Below are positions 50,045-58,501 of a stretch of DNA of 64,000 nt, piece after piece. The position numbers and the translations under genes were made by a program. Source of the DNA: Variovorax sp. J22G73 (lineage in GTDB: Bacteria; Pseudomonadota; Gammaproteobacteria; Burkholderiales; Burkholderiaceae_C); contig NZ_JASZYK010000003.1 in NCBI RefSeq assembly GCF_030317035.1, forward strand, positions 682,001 through 746,000, given 5' to 3'. Each line of letters opens with the position of its first letter. Position 1 is the stretch's first letter. A model generated the notes under the pieces. That model was not told the origin of the DNA. It saw only the letters and a list, made by a program, of their open reading frames with translations, and did no database searches.

Positions 50045-51228
50045 GCACGCCCAACTTCCAGAGCCCCGAGTTCCTGCGCCTGTTCGAGACCTACACCGCG
50101 AGCCCCGACAGCCTGGGCGCGAAGATGACCCGCGCCACCGCCGAGGCCGCGCCCGACGCGGCGCTGATCGTGGCGACGGCGGCCGACTTCATTCTCTTTC
50201 CCGGGCGCGGCAAGCCGCCCGAGGTCGAGGGCTACCGGCTGACGACGCGCGGCTTCAAGGAGCTGGCGGCGGTGTCGCACTTCGGGCCCGCGCTGGCCTC
50301 GCTGGTGCGCCTGCGCGAGATCGACCCCGCAGGCACGCTGTGGCGCAGCGAGGCCGAGCGCCTGCTCGCCGCCACCGCGGCGGCGCGCGCGGCGAACAGC
50401 GTCGCGCTCTGGCGCGACCACATCGCGGTGCCCGCCTACCAGGGACGAGAGACCGACATCGCGAACATGGTGCAGTACGCCTGCGAACTGACCGAGCGCT
50501 ACATCGCCCGCGCGCTGGCGCAGCCCGAGACGCTCACCGCCGCCGACCTGCGCGCGCACTGCCTCGAAGCCAGCGGCGATGCCGTGGGCGCGAGCGTGCC
50601 GATGAACCAGGTGATGATCGCGACCTTTTTCCTGGTCGGGCTCGACACCGCCCACCGCGCGATCGCGTGGTTCGAGCGGCACCGCATCGACTGGGCGAAC
50701 GCCATGGTGCTCATCGTGGGCAAGCAGGGCCGGCCCACCGCCGGCGTCACGTGGAGCACCAACGCGGTGTGCGCGATGGTGCTGGCGTCTTCGCACCATG
50801 CGCTGCCGCTGGAGCGCGTGTACATCGCGCCGCACGCGCCGGCGCCCACCTTCGAGCGCCCGGTCGACCTGGCGGCCGTGGCGGCGCACGAGGCGCCGAT
50901 GCGTAAGCTGTGGTGGGCCACGCGCGCCATGAGCGACCTGGGCCCGTTGATGTACGAGGGCTATCCGCGCTTTGCGCCCGGCCGTGGCAGCCGGCCCGTG
51001 CTGCAGCCCGGCACCACGGAGGTGAGCGAGATGCCCGCCATTGCCGGGCCGGACGACTGGCACGCGCTGAACACCCGGCTGCGCGTGATTCTGGAAGACC
51101 CGCGCCAGTTGCTCGCGGGCTGCGTCACCGACTACGCGGCCGACCTGCTGGAGGCCGCCGGCAACGACCCGCGCGCGGTGGTGGTGCCGGGGCTCGACGG
51201 CGCGGGCTATCCGCGGTATTTCTCCTGA
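50041..51228 (+). CDS. Unrecognised 395 aa protein coupled to the EAR protein
   Basis: A 395 aa soluble protein with no signal or membrane segment. Distinct blocks: DFILFPGRGKPPEVEGYRLTTRGFKELAAVSHFGPALASL (as GYRLTTRGFKELAAVSHFGP), LWRDHIAVPAYQGRE, VPMNQVMIATFFLVGLDTAHRAIAWFE, VTWSTNAVCAMVLASSHHALPLERVYIAPHA and LMYEGYPRFAPGRGSRPVLQPG. Conserved-looking His/Cys/Asp residues suggest an enzyme, but I cannot name the family with confidence (a DUF5624-like protein is possible). It is the last gene of the aldolase operon, and its stop lies in an 8 bp tandem repeat. Confidence 0.72.
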   Translation: MSTPNFQSPEFLRLFETYTASPDSLGAKMTRATAEAAPDAALIVATAADFILFPGRGKPPEVEGYRLTTRGFKELAAVSHFGPALASLVRLREIDPAGTLWRSEAERLLAATAAARAANSVALWRDHIAVPAYQGRETDIANMVQYACELTERYIARALAQPETLTAADLRAHCLEASGDAVGASVPMNQVMIATFFLVGLDTAHRAIAWFERHRIDWANAMVLIVGKQGRPTAGVTWSTNAVCAMVLASSHHALPLERVYIAPHAPAPTFERPVDLAAVAAHEAPMRKLWWATRAMSDLGPLMYEGYPRFAPGRGSRPVLQPGTTEVSEMPAIAGPDDWHALNTRLRVILEDPRQLLAGCVTDYAADLLEAAGNDPRAVVVPGLDGAGYPRYFS

Positions 51229-51263
51229 AGACCTGAAGACCTGAAGACCTGAAGACCTGAAGA
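51224..51263 (+). repeat. Five tandem copies of the 8-mer CCTGAAGA
   Basis: Exact head-to-tail 8 bp repeats. The first unit contains the stop codon of the 395 aa gene (TGA 51226-51228), and the last unit runs into the terminator hairpin. Because the unit is not a multiple of three but starts at the stop, copy-number change would not alter the protein. Confidence 0.9.
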
Positions 51264-51297
51264 CCGGACGCGCGAAGCGCCCGGTCTTTGTTTTTGT
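51261..51297 (+). terminator. Rho-independent terminator after the EAR operon
   Basis: AGACCGG / CCGGTCT outer arms with a GCGC/GCGC inner stem and GAA loop, followed by TTTGTTTTTG. This is the clearest intrinsic terminator in the window and closes the 47159-51228 operon. Fewer T-equivalents are present on the other strand, so it mainly serves the plus strand. Confidence 0.8.
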
Positions 51298-51306
51298 CTC
51301 TCTCGC

Positions 51307-52326
51307 TCAGAAGTTGTGCGAAATGCCGAACTGCAGGCCGCGCGAGTTCGCGCCGGCCTGCGGGTCGGACAGCGCATCGGTCACCACATAGGCCGCGTTG
51401 CCCTTGTTGCGCACCACCGACCAGGTGCCGTACACCGCGGTGCGCTTGCTGAGCCAGTGCACATAGCCCAGCGCCACCTGCGTGGCGTCGTCGGCGTCCA
51501 CGCCCGGCCCCGAGCGGTTGGCGCGCGCGACCGATGCCTTGATCACGCCCGCACCCACCGGCACGCTCAGGCCCAGCATCGCGTGCGTCTGGCTCTCAGG
51601 CGCGTTCTTCTGCCGCAGGTAGTTGGCGTAGAGCTTGACCACGCCGAAGTCGTAGCTGCCGCCCAGGCTGGCGTTGCGGTAGCGCCGGCCTTCGACGGGC
51701 GTCTGCCCGTAGCTGGCCGCGATGTCGAGCGGGCCCGACGCATAGCCCAGCCGAGCGCCCGAGTACTTCATGCCCTCCTGGCCCTCGGGCATCGCCACCA
51801 TGACCTGGCCGTAGAAGCCGCCCAGGTTGCGCGGAAGAAAGTAGCCGACCGAGTTGTTGGCGCGCACCAGCGTCTTCGCGCCGCCGAGCCCGAAGGGCCA
51901 GCCTTCGACGATGTTGCTGGAGCCGCCCACGCCCACGGTGCCGAAGGGCGAGAACTGCGACACGTTCCAGAAGCTGGGCGTGTAGTCGCGGCCCAAGCGC
52001 AGCTCGCCGAAGCTGTTGTGCGAGAGGCTCACGGTGGAGCGCCGCTGCCAGCCCACGCCCTGGAACTCGCCGGTGTCGGGCAGCGTGGCGGCCTCGAGCC
52101 AGAAGCTCGCGGCCAGCCCGCCGCCCAGGTCTTCGGTGCCGCGAAAGCCCAGCCGGCTGGGCAGCACGTTGCCGCCCTGGTCCATCGCGCGGACCGAGCG
52201 CCCGCCCGACTTCGCGAAGGTGAGGTTGAGGTCGACCGTGCCGAAGAGGGACACAGTCGATTGCGCGAGCGCGGGGCCGTGCAGGCCGAGGCAGCCCGCG
52301 GCGAGCACGAGGGTGGAACGGATCAT
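51307..52326 (-). CDS. General porin (OmpC/Gram-negative porin_4 family)
   Basis: A 339 aa 16-strand porin. The signal peptide ends PALAQ (IRSTLVLAAGCLGLHGPALAQ), followed by STVSLFGTVDLNLTF, SRLGFRGTEDLGGGLAASFWLE, RRSTVSLSHNSFGELRLGRDYTP and the terminal GLQFGISHNF with the aromatic end needed for BamA insertion. AGGAG lies before ATG 52326. It lies between the EAR operon terminator and the Bug gene and may be the outer-membrane entry for the same substrate. Confidence 0.93.
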   Translation of the reverse strand: MIRSTLVLAAGCLGLHGPALAQSTVSLFGTVDLNLTFAKSGGRSVRAMDQGGNVLPSRLGFRGTEDLGGGLAASFWLEAATLPDTGEFQGVGWQRRSTVSLSHNSFGELRLGRDYTPSFWNVSQFSPFGTVGVGGSSNIVEGWPFGLGGAKTLVRANNSVGYFLPRNLGGFYGQVMVAMPEGQEGMKYSGARLGYASGPLDIAASYGQTPVEGRRYRNASLGGSYDFGVVKLYANYLRQKNAPESQTHAMLGLSVPVGAGVIKASVARANRSGPGVDADDATQVALGYVHWLSKRTAVYGTWSVVRNKGNAAYVVTDALSDPQAGANSRGLQFGISHNF

Positions 52327-52495
52327 GGGGTGTTGTCTCCTGGTTGTAGAAAAAAGGCGTGAACAGGGCGCGCGCGCTCCCGCGGCCCTTGCGTGGCGCA
52401 AGGGTCCAGTGCCAGGAGCCCACCGCCGTTGTCGGCGTGGTCTCGAAGGCGGGAGCGAACGGAAGAAAAAGGAAAAAAGAGGAGGCTGGCCCGCG

Positions 52496-53488
52496 TCAGT
52501 CGATGCGGATGCCCTTGGTCTTGATGAGCCGGCCCATGGTGGCGGCTTCGCGCTCGATGATGGCGCGCGTGTCTTCAGGGCCGGTGCCCATGGGCTCCAG
52601 CCCCGCGTCGGCGATCTGCCGCGCCATCTCGGGCGAGCGCGTGGCGGTATGGATCGCCTGGCCCAGGCGCTCGACGATGTGTTGCGGCGTGCGCGCGGGC
52701 AGCCAGAAGCCCAGCCACGTCGACACCTCCAGGCCGGGGTAGCGCTCGGCCAGCGTCGGCACGTCGGGCAGGGCGGGGCTGCGCTGGCTGCCGGTGTACG
52801 CCAGCGCCTTCACGCGCCCGGCCTTGATGTTGGGCAGGGCGGAGATGGGTGGCTCGAAGCCCAGCATCACTTGCCCGCCGATCACGTCGGGCATGGCGCC
52901 CTGCTTGTAAGGCACGTGCAGCATCTGCACGGAGGCTGCCTCCTGCAGCAGCTCGAAGCCCAGGTGCGAGGTGCTGCCCGAACCGTACGAGGCAAAGCTC
53001 ACATGCCCGGGCTGCCGCCTGGCCAGCGCGACCAGTTCATCGGCGTTGCGCGCGGGCACCGCGTTGTTCGCCACGATGAAGGAGCCGCCCTTCAGCGCCT
53101 GCGTGACGGGCACCAGGTCTTCCGTGGGCCTGTAGGGCAGCTTGGAGAGCAGGAACGGCGTCATCGTGAACGGGTTGCTGGTGGAAAACAGCACCGTATA
53201 GCCGTCGGGCGCGGCCTTGGCGACCGCGTCGGTGCCGATGGTGGAGAGCGCGCCTGGCTTGTTCTCCACGATCACCGGCACCTTCAGCAGGCGCGAAAGT
53301 TGCTCGGCGTAGCTGCGCGCGAACAGGTCGGAGCCCACGCCGGGGGGCGTGGGCGTCACGATCTTGATGGCGCGTTGCGGCCAGGGGGCGGCCTGGGGTT
53401 GCGATTGGGTTTGCGATTGCGGCTGTGCCATTGCCGTGCATGCCATGCCGGCGGCGCACACCAGCGCCAGTGTGTCGATCCTCTTCAT
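52496..53488 (-). CDS. Bug/TctC-type substrate-binding protein
   Basis: A 330 aa periplasmic binding protein. Signal peptide RIDTLALVCAAGMACTAMAQ, then a Gln/Ser/Pro linker (PQSQTQSQPQ), then IKIVTPTPPGVGSDLFAR, VIVENKPGALSTIGTD, AAPDGYTVLFSTSN, HVPYKQGA and LPDVPTLAERYPG. The usual PGG of the family is PGVG, and the loop RPGAGG is KPGALS, so binding may differ. It probably forms an uptake unit with the porin gene 169 bp downstream. AraC regulator divergent. Confidence 0.9.
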   Translation of the reverse strand: MKRIDTLALVCAAGMACTAMAQPQSQTQSQPQAAPWPQRAIKIVTPTPPGVGSDLFARSYAEQLSRLLKVPVIVENKPGALSTIGTDAVAKAAPDGYTVLFSTSNPFTMTPFLLSKLPYRPTEDLVPVTQALKGGSFIVANNAVPARNADELVALARRQPGHVSFASYGSGSTSHLGFELLQEAASVQMLHVPYKQGAMPDVIGGQVMLGFEPPISALPNIKAGRVKALAYTGSQRSPALPDVPTLAERYPGLEVSTWLGFWLPARTPQHIVERLGQAIHTATRSPEMARQIADAGLEPMGTGPEDTRAIIEREAATMGRLIKTKGIRID

Positions 53489-53534
53489 GTCTCGTCTCCT
53501 GTTTATGGGCGCATGCTAGGCAGCGGCTGTCATA

Positions 53535-53553
53535 TTCGGAAATACCGATTCGA
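53535..53553. promoter_or_regulatory. GGAAATACCGA element in the Bug/AraC divergent gap
   Basis: TTCGGAAATACCGATTCGA contains TCGG/CCGA arms around AAATA. The 11-mer GGAAATACCGA followed by TTCG is nearly repeated in the LysR/aldolase gap (47069-47079, opposite strand). It lies ~47 bp upstream of the Bug ATG. Candidate operator shared by the two units. Confidence 0.45.
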
Positions 53554-53651
53554 GATGCAATGTCATACTCTTTTCGTATAACTTCGCGCCGAACGCGCCG
53601 TCGTTCGAACCCCCTGCTTCTTGTGCTTCCTGTGCTTTTGCCTGCCTTGTG

Positions 53652-54752
53652 ATGTCCGAAGATCGATTCCTTTCAGACCGCTTGCTCCTGCCCCCGCAGC
53701 CTCCCATGCTGGCCCCCGGCATCGTCCACAGCAGTTTCGGGGTTCAGGGCGACGCCCGCCACAGCCTGCCGGCCTGGCAGGAGCGCATGAGCACCGTCTA
53801 CGACGTGCAGCCCGTGCCGGCGCTCGAAGACGGGGCGGTGTTCGACGCCTCGTTCGCGCGCTACACGGTCGACGACCTGACCTTCTTCGACATGCGCACC
53901 GGCCCCAATGTGGCGGTGCGCTCGCTGGGGCGGGTGTCGACCGAGAGCGTGCGCGACATCTCGTTCAACCTGTTCGTCGAAGGCATTCCGGCCGAGTTCC
54001 GCGGCCACAGGATGCGCGCGGACGAGCACCGCGCGCCCAAAGTGCCCAGCATCCTGGCGCTGGACATGGACCAGCCCTGCACCATCCGCAGCCACGAGGG
54101 GCGCATGCTGATGTTCTTCGTGCCGCGGGTGGTGGTGGAAAAGGCCTTTCCCGATGCCGCCTCGCTGCACGGCCGGCGGGTGGAGGCCAACACGCCGCTC
54201 ACGCGCATGCTGGTGTCGCACCTGCTGGCGCTCAGCCGGCAGATCGTGGGGCTGGCCCGCGACGACGCGGGCGACAGCTTTCGCACCACGGTGCAGCTGC
54301 TGGTGGCGGCCTTCAGCCGGGAGGCGGGGCTGTCGGGCGACGCGCGTGCGGCGGTGCGCGCCGCGGTGTACGGCCAGGTCTGCCGCCACGTGGAGGCGCA
54401 CCTGCACGACCCGGGGCTGTCGCCCGAGAGCGTGCTGCAGTCGCTGCAGCTGTCGCGCGCCAGCGTGTACCGCCTGTTCCTGCACCACGGCGGGCTGGCC
54501 GCGTACATCCGCGCCCGCAGGCTGCGAACGGCCGCCGACGAGCTGGTGCGCTTCCCGAACCTGGCCGTGCAGGACATCGCGGCGGGGCTGGGGTTCAACA
54601 ACGCGTCGAGCTTCACGCGGGCGTTTCGGCGCACCTACGACATCGCGCCGCAGGAGCTGCATGCGTACGCTCCCTTGCTGCGGCGCGAGCCGGCGTGGCA
54701 GCAGCGGCATGCGGGCTGGCCCGCGCAGGCTTTTCCTCTCGCTTTCAGGTAG
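53652..54752 (+). CDS. AraC-family transcriptional regulator
   Basis: A 366 aa regulator with a long N-terminal ligand domain (~20-240) of the AraC_binding_2 type (DARHSLPAWQERMSTVYDVQP, FVEGIPAEFRGH, LMFFVPRVVVEKAF) and a C-terminal AraC HTH pair (LSPESVLQSLQLSRASVYRLFLHHGG; VQDIAAGLGFNNASSFTRAFRRTYDIAPQELH). ATG 53652 is preferred to GTG 53649. It diverges from the Bug gene and is its likely regulator. Downstream, two ATATAGCCCT repeats (54775-54794) lie in the convergent gap with the amidase gene. Confidence 0.9.
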   Translation: MSEDRFLSDRLLLPPQPPMLAPGIVHSSFGVQGDARHSLPAWQERMSTVYDVQPVPALEDGAVFDASFARYTVDDLTFFDMRTGPNVAVRSLGRVSTESVRDISFNLFVEGIPAEFRGHRMRADEHRAPKVPSILALDMDQPCTIRSHEGRMLMFFVPRVVVEKAFPDAASLHGRRVEANTPLTRMLVSHLLALSRQIVGLARDDAGDSFRTTVQLLVAAFSREAGLSGDARAAVRAAVYGQVCRHVEAHLHDPGLSPESVLQSLQLSRASVYRLFLHHGGLAAYIRARRLRTAADELVRFPNLAVQDIAAGLGFNNASSFTRAFRRTYDIAPQELHAYAPLLRREPAWQQRHAGWPAQAFPLAFR

Positions 54753-54792
54753 CTGCGCTTCTCTATACGGCCCGATATAGCCCTATATAGCC

Positions 54793-56376
54793 CTAGACCG
54801 CCGACACGGCGGCGGTGCCCGCTGCGGCGCTGTTGAACACCGGCGGCGTGGTCACGATCGAGCGCAGCGCGGGCTGCGCCTCGCGCAATGCGGCCAGGTC
54901 GGGCCGCGGCCGGCGCAGTTGCGCATGCGCCGCGAAGGCTTCTTCCATCGCCCGTGCCGCGCCCAGCACCTGGTGGTCCGCGCGAAAGCCGCCCACCACC
55001 TGCAGCCCGAAGGGCATGCCCGCGTGGTCGAGCCCGCAGGGCAGCGAAATGGCGGGGTGCGTTGTCAGCGTGACCACGTAGGTCAGCGCCAGCCAGCGGT
55101 AGTAGTTGGCCTGCGGCTCGCCGTTGATGTGGCTGGCGTACAGCTGCGTCCACGGAAAGGGCGAGACCGGCGTGGTCGGCGACAGCACCAGGTCGTAGTC
55201 GGCGAAGGTTGCCTGGAAGCGCTGGAGCAGGCGGGTCTGCTCGGCCTGCGCCCAGGCGCTGTCGAGCAGGCTCATGCGCGCGCCCATCTCGTAGTTGGCG
55301 CGCGGGTTGGGGCCCAGGCTCGCGGGGTCGCGCTCGTAGGCCGCGTGCATGCCGGCCACGAAGGCCTCGGCGCGCAGCACGTCGAAGCAGCGGTGCGCCT
55401 CGCCCATGTCGAAGTCGACCGGGTCGCAGCGCGCGAACAGGTGGCGCATGGCGCCCATCTTTTGCCGGAAGGTGGCGCGGATGCCGTCGTCCACGGCGCA
55501 GGTGCCGAAGTCTTCGGTCCACGCCACGCGCAGGCCGGCCAGGTCGACGTGCGCGGGCGCCAGGAACGACAGAGGGTCCAGCGGGTAGCTCAGCGGGTCG
55601 CCCGCGCTCATGCCGGCAGCGGCGGCCAGTTGCAGGCAGGCGTCGTCCACGGTGCGGCCCATGGGGCCGACCACCGAAAGGGGCGTCCAGCCCAGCGGCT
55701 TGCGCACGCTGGGCACGACGCCCGGCGAGGGCCTGAAGCCCACCACGCCGCACTTGGCCGCGGGAATGCGCAGCGAGCCGCCGGTGTCGGAGCCGGTGCA
55801 CACCGGCAGCATGTCGCAGGCCAGCGCGGCGGCCGAGCCGCCCGAGGAGCCGCCCGCGTTGAGGTTGGGGTCGAACGGGTTGCCGGTGGCGCCCCACACC
55901 GCGTTGCGCGAGTTGGCGCCCGCGCCCATCTCGGGCACGTTGGTCTTGCCCGCGACGATGGCGCCCGCGCGGCGCAGGCGCGCCACCAGCTCGATGTCCT
56001 GCGTGGGCACGTGGTCGCGGTAGATGGCGGAGCCCCAGGTGGTGAGCAGGCCTTCGGTCGGTTCCAGGTCCTTCACGCCCAGCGGCAGGCCGTGCAGCAG
56101 GCCCAGGGTGTCGCCGCGCATCACGGCGCTTTCCGCGGCGCGGGCCTCGGCGCGCGCGCGCTCGAAGCAGGTCGCGGTCACGGCGTTGACGAACGGGTTC
56201 ACGCGCTCGATGCGCGCGATGCAGGCGTCGAGCAGCTCGACGGGCGAGATCTGCTTGCGGCCGATGAGGCGGCGCAGCGCGACGGCGGAGGTCTCGACGA
56301 GGTCGGCGCCGGGTTCTTGGCGTCCTTCCACGGGGGTGTGTACCGGATTGCGTGCGGGGGTGTGCGTGGTGTTCAT
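54793..56376 (-). CDS. Amidase (amidase signature family)
   Basis: A 527 aa amidase. The Ser-cisSer-Lys triad is visible: Lys102 in LPLGVKDLEPTEG, Ser177 in NAGGSSGGSAAALA, Ser201 in TGSDTGGSLRIPA, with the usual 24-residue spacing between the Ser residues. It hydrolyses an amide to acid and ammonia; related proteins with this layout are often annotated as aryl- or acetamidases, and substrate is not predictable. It overlaps the upstream Bug gene by one base (TGATG). The Bug protein probably supplies the amide. Confidence 0.92.
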   Translation of the reverse strand: MNTTHTPARNPVHTPVEGRQEPGADLVETSAVALRRLIGRKQISPVELLDACIARIERVNPFVNAVTATCFERARAEARAAESAVMRGDTLGLLHGLPLGVKDLEPTEGLLTTWGSAIYRDHVPTQDIELVARLRRAGAIVAGKTNVPEMGAGANSRNAVWGATGNPFDPNLNAGGSSGGSAAALACDMLPVCTGSDTGGSLRIPAAKCGVVGFRPSPGVVPSVRKPLGWTPLSVVGPMGRTVDDACLQLAAAAGMSAGDPLSYPLDPLSFLAPAHVDLAGLRVAWTEDFGTCAVDDGIRATFRQKMGAMRHLFARCDPVDFDMGEAHRCFDVLRAEAFVAGMHAAYERDPASLGPNPRANYEMGARMSLLDSAWAQAEQTRLLQRFQATFADYDLVLSPTTPVSPFPWTQLYASHINGEPQANYYRWLALTYVVTLTTHPAISLPCGLDHAGMPFGLQVVGGFRADHQVLGAARAMEEAFAAHAQLRRPRPDLAALREAQPALRSIVTTPPVFNSAAAGTAAVSAV

Positions 56377-57365
56377 CAGTCGGCGGTGATGTTGGCGCGC
56401 GCCGCCACCGCGCGCATCAGCGGCAGCTCGCGGTTGATGAGCTCGCTGGCCGCGGCGGCGTTGCTGTAGGCCGGCTCCAGCCCCTGGGCCAGCAGCTTGG
56501 CGCGGGTGTCGGGGTCGGCGATGGTCACGGCCAGCGCCTTCTCCAGCCTGGCCTTCACGTCGGCGGGCAGGCCCTTTGGCGCGGCCAGCACAAGCCAGGT
56601 GTCCATGTCGATGTCGGGGTAGCCGCTCTCGGCCAGGGTGGGCACGTCGGGCAGCAGCGCGGAGCGCTTGGCCGTCGTGAGCGCGATGGCCTTGATCTTG
56701 CCGCTCTTCAGCTGCGGGATGGCGGCGCTCACGGTGTCGATGCTGAACGGAATCTGCCCGCCCATCAGGTCGGTCATGGCCGGCGCGCTGCCCTTGTAGG
56801 GCACGTGCGTCATCTTCAGGCCGGCCGCGTGCAGCACGCTTTCGCCGGCGAACTGCGCGGTGGTGCCGGTGCCGAAGGAGCCGTACGAGTACTTGCCGGG
56901 CGAGGCCTTCACGTAGTCGACGAACTGCTGCACCGTCTTCACCGGCACCTCGCTATTGGCCAGCAGGACGAGGCCGGTGCGCCCGGCGATGCCGATGGGG
57001 TCGAAGCCCTTCACCGGGTCGTAGGGCAGGTTGGCGCGAATGGCCGGGTTCACGGTGAAGGTGGTGCCCGAGCTGACCAGCAGCGTGTAGCCGTCGGGCG
57101 CGGCCTTGGCCACGTAGCTCGCGCCGATCACCGTGCCGGCGCCCGCGCGGTTCTCGATGACCACGGGCTGGCCCAGCTCCTTGCCCAGGCGCTGCGCGAT
57201 GACGCGGCCGTTGACGTCGGTCGCGCCGCCGGGCGGAAAGGGAATGACCAGCGTGAGCGGGCGCGAGGGGAACCCGGTCTCGGCGGCGAGGGCGGCGAAC
57301 GGCAGGGCGCCGAAGCCGAAGCAGCACAGCCATGCCATGCGTGCCATGAGCGGGAGACGGTTCAT
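56376..57365 (-). CDS. Bug/TctC-type substrate-binding protein
   Basis: A 329 aa periplasmic binding protein. Signal peptide MAWLCCFGFGALPFAALAAE, then LTLVIPFPPGGATDVNGR, VVIENRAGAGTVIGA, AAPDGYTLLVSSGT, HVPYKGSAPAMTDLMGG and LPDVPTLAESGYPD, a textbook Bug sequence. First gene of a two-gene operon with the amidase. Divergent LysR at 57568 with a palindromic site between. Confidence 0.93.
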   Translation of the reverse strand: MNRLPLMARMAWLCCFGFGALPFAALAAETGFPSRPLTLVIPFPPGGATDVNGRVIAQRLGKELGQPVVIENRAGAGTVIGASYVAKAAPDGYTLLVSSGTTFTVNPAIRANLPYDPVKGFDPIGIAGRTGLVLLANSEVPVKTVQQFVDYVKASPGKYSYGSFGTGTTAQFAGESVLHAAGLKMTHVPYKGSAPAMTDLMGGQIPFSIDTVSAAIPQLKSGKIKAIALTTAKRSALLPDVPTLAESGYPDIDMDTWLVLAAPKGLPADVKARLEKALAVTIADPDTRAKLLAQGLEPAYSNAAAASELINRELPLMRAVAARANITAD

Positions 57366-57500
57366 CGGGGGAACTCCTGGGGTCTAGGGAAAAGGCCGGC
57401 CAGCGTGGACCGGTGCGGGCCAGTGCGGGCCGGTAGGGCTCGCAGGTTCATCCTAGGAGCCGCAACACGCTGCCACAAGCGCAATGTTTAGAATCGTGCG

Positions 57501-57515
57501 TTGCCGAAACGGCAA
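57501..57515. promoter_or_regulatory. Palindrome TTGCCG-AAA-CGGCAA (LysR box)
   Basis: Perfect 6 bp arms with a 3 nt centre; the inner TGCCGAAACGGCA is a T-N11-A dyad as preferred by LysR regulators. It lies 53 bp upstream of the LysR GTG and 136 bp upstream of the Bug gene. Strong candidate recognition site for the protein encoded at 57568. Confidence 0.65.
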
Positions 57516-57567
57516 TCGGCGCCGTCTTCACACCGCCGCGGCGCACCCCTTTCCACCGAAGGAATTC

Positions 57568-58482
57568 GTGACGCTTCGCGCCTTGCAGGAAACCGCGGTC
57601 CGCTACTTTCTCGAGGTCGTGAAGACGGGCTCGGTGAAGGACGCGGCGCTCAAGCTCAACGTGGCGCCCTCGGCGGTGAGCCGCCAGGTGGCGCGGCTGG
57701 AGCGCGAGCTGGACACGCTGCTGTTCGACCGCCATGCGCGGGGCATGGTGCCCAACGCCGCCGGCGAGCTGCTGGCCGCGCATGCGAAGCGGGCGCAGCA
57801 GGACATCGAGCGCGTGGCGAACGACATCGCGGGCCTGCGCGGCCTGCGCAGCGGGCATGTGCGCATCGCGAGCACCGAGGGCTTCGCCTTCGACTTCATT
57901 CCCACGCTGGTGGCGCGCTTCAGGCGCAAGCACGAGGGCATCCGCTTTCACCTGGAGGTGTGCCCGCCCGGCGACGTTTCTCGGCGGGTGCGCGACGGCG
58001 AGGCCGACGTGGGCATCACGCTGAGCGCGGTGCCCGAGCCCGGCATCGAGATCGAGCTGCGCCACCCCAGCCCCATCCTGGCCGTGATGGCCAGGGACCA
58101 TCCGCTGGCGCAGCAGCGCCAGCTCACGCTGCGCCAGGTGGTGGCCTACCCGCTGGGGCTGCCGCAGGAAGACAGCTCGATCCGCCGGCTGCTGGACGCC
58201 AGCTGCACCCGCCAGGGGCTGCGCTATGCGCAGGCCATGTCGAGCAACCACGCCAACGCGCTGCTGAGCTTTGCCGCGGCCGGCGGCGGCAGCATCGCCT
58301 TCTACGGTGCGCTGTCGATGCGCACGCTGCTGCAGAGCAAGGCGCTGGTCGCCATTGCCCTGAAAGACCGCGAGATGAACGAGCGCCACCTCGAGATCGA
58401 GACCCTGGCCGGCCGCGCGCTGCCCGACGCGGGCAAGGCCTTCGTGCGCTACCTGGTCGAGGCCGTGCAGGCCTCGGGCTGA
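57568..58482 (+). CDS. LysR-type transcriptional regulator
   Basis: A 304 aa LysR protein. HTH LEVVKTGSVKDAALKLNVAPSAVSRQVARLE (as SVKDAALKLNVAPSAVSRQV); co-inducer domain GHVRIASTEGFAFDFIPTLVARFRR onward, ending FVRYLVEAVQ. GTG 57568 is chosen since AAGGAA precedes it and the N-terminus fits; an ATG at 57484 would add an Arg-rich stretch across the putative operator. It diverges from the Bug-amidase operon. Confidence 0.9.
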   Translation: MTLRALQETAVRYFLEVVKTGSVKDAALKLNVAPSAVSRQVARLERELDTLLFDRHARGMVPNAAGELLAAHAKRAQQDIERVANDIAGLRGLRSGHVRIASTEGFAFDFIPTLVARFRRKHEGIRFHLEVCPPGDVSRRVRDGEADVGITLSAVPEPGIEIELRHPSPILAVMARDHPLAQQRQLTLRQVVAYPLGLPQEDSSIRRLLDASCTRQGLRYAQAMSSNHANALLSFAAAGGGSIAFYGALSMRTLLQSKALVAIALKDREMNERHLEIETLAGRALPDAGKAFVRYLVEAVQASG

Positions 58483-58501
58483 GGCAGGCCGCGCCCGGTG
58501 C

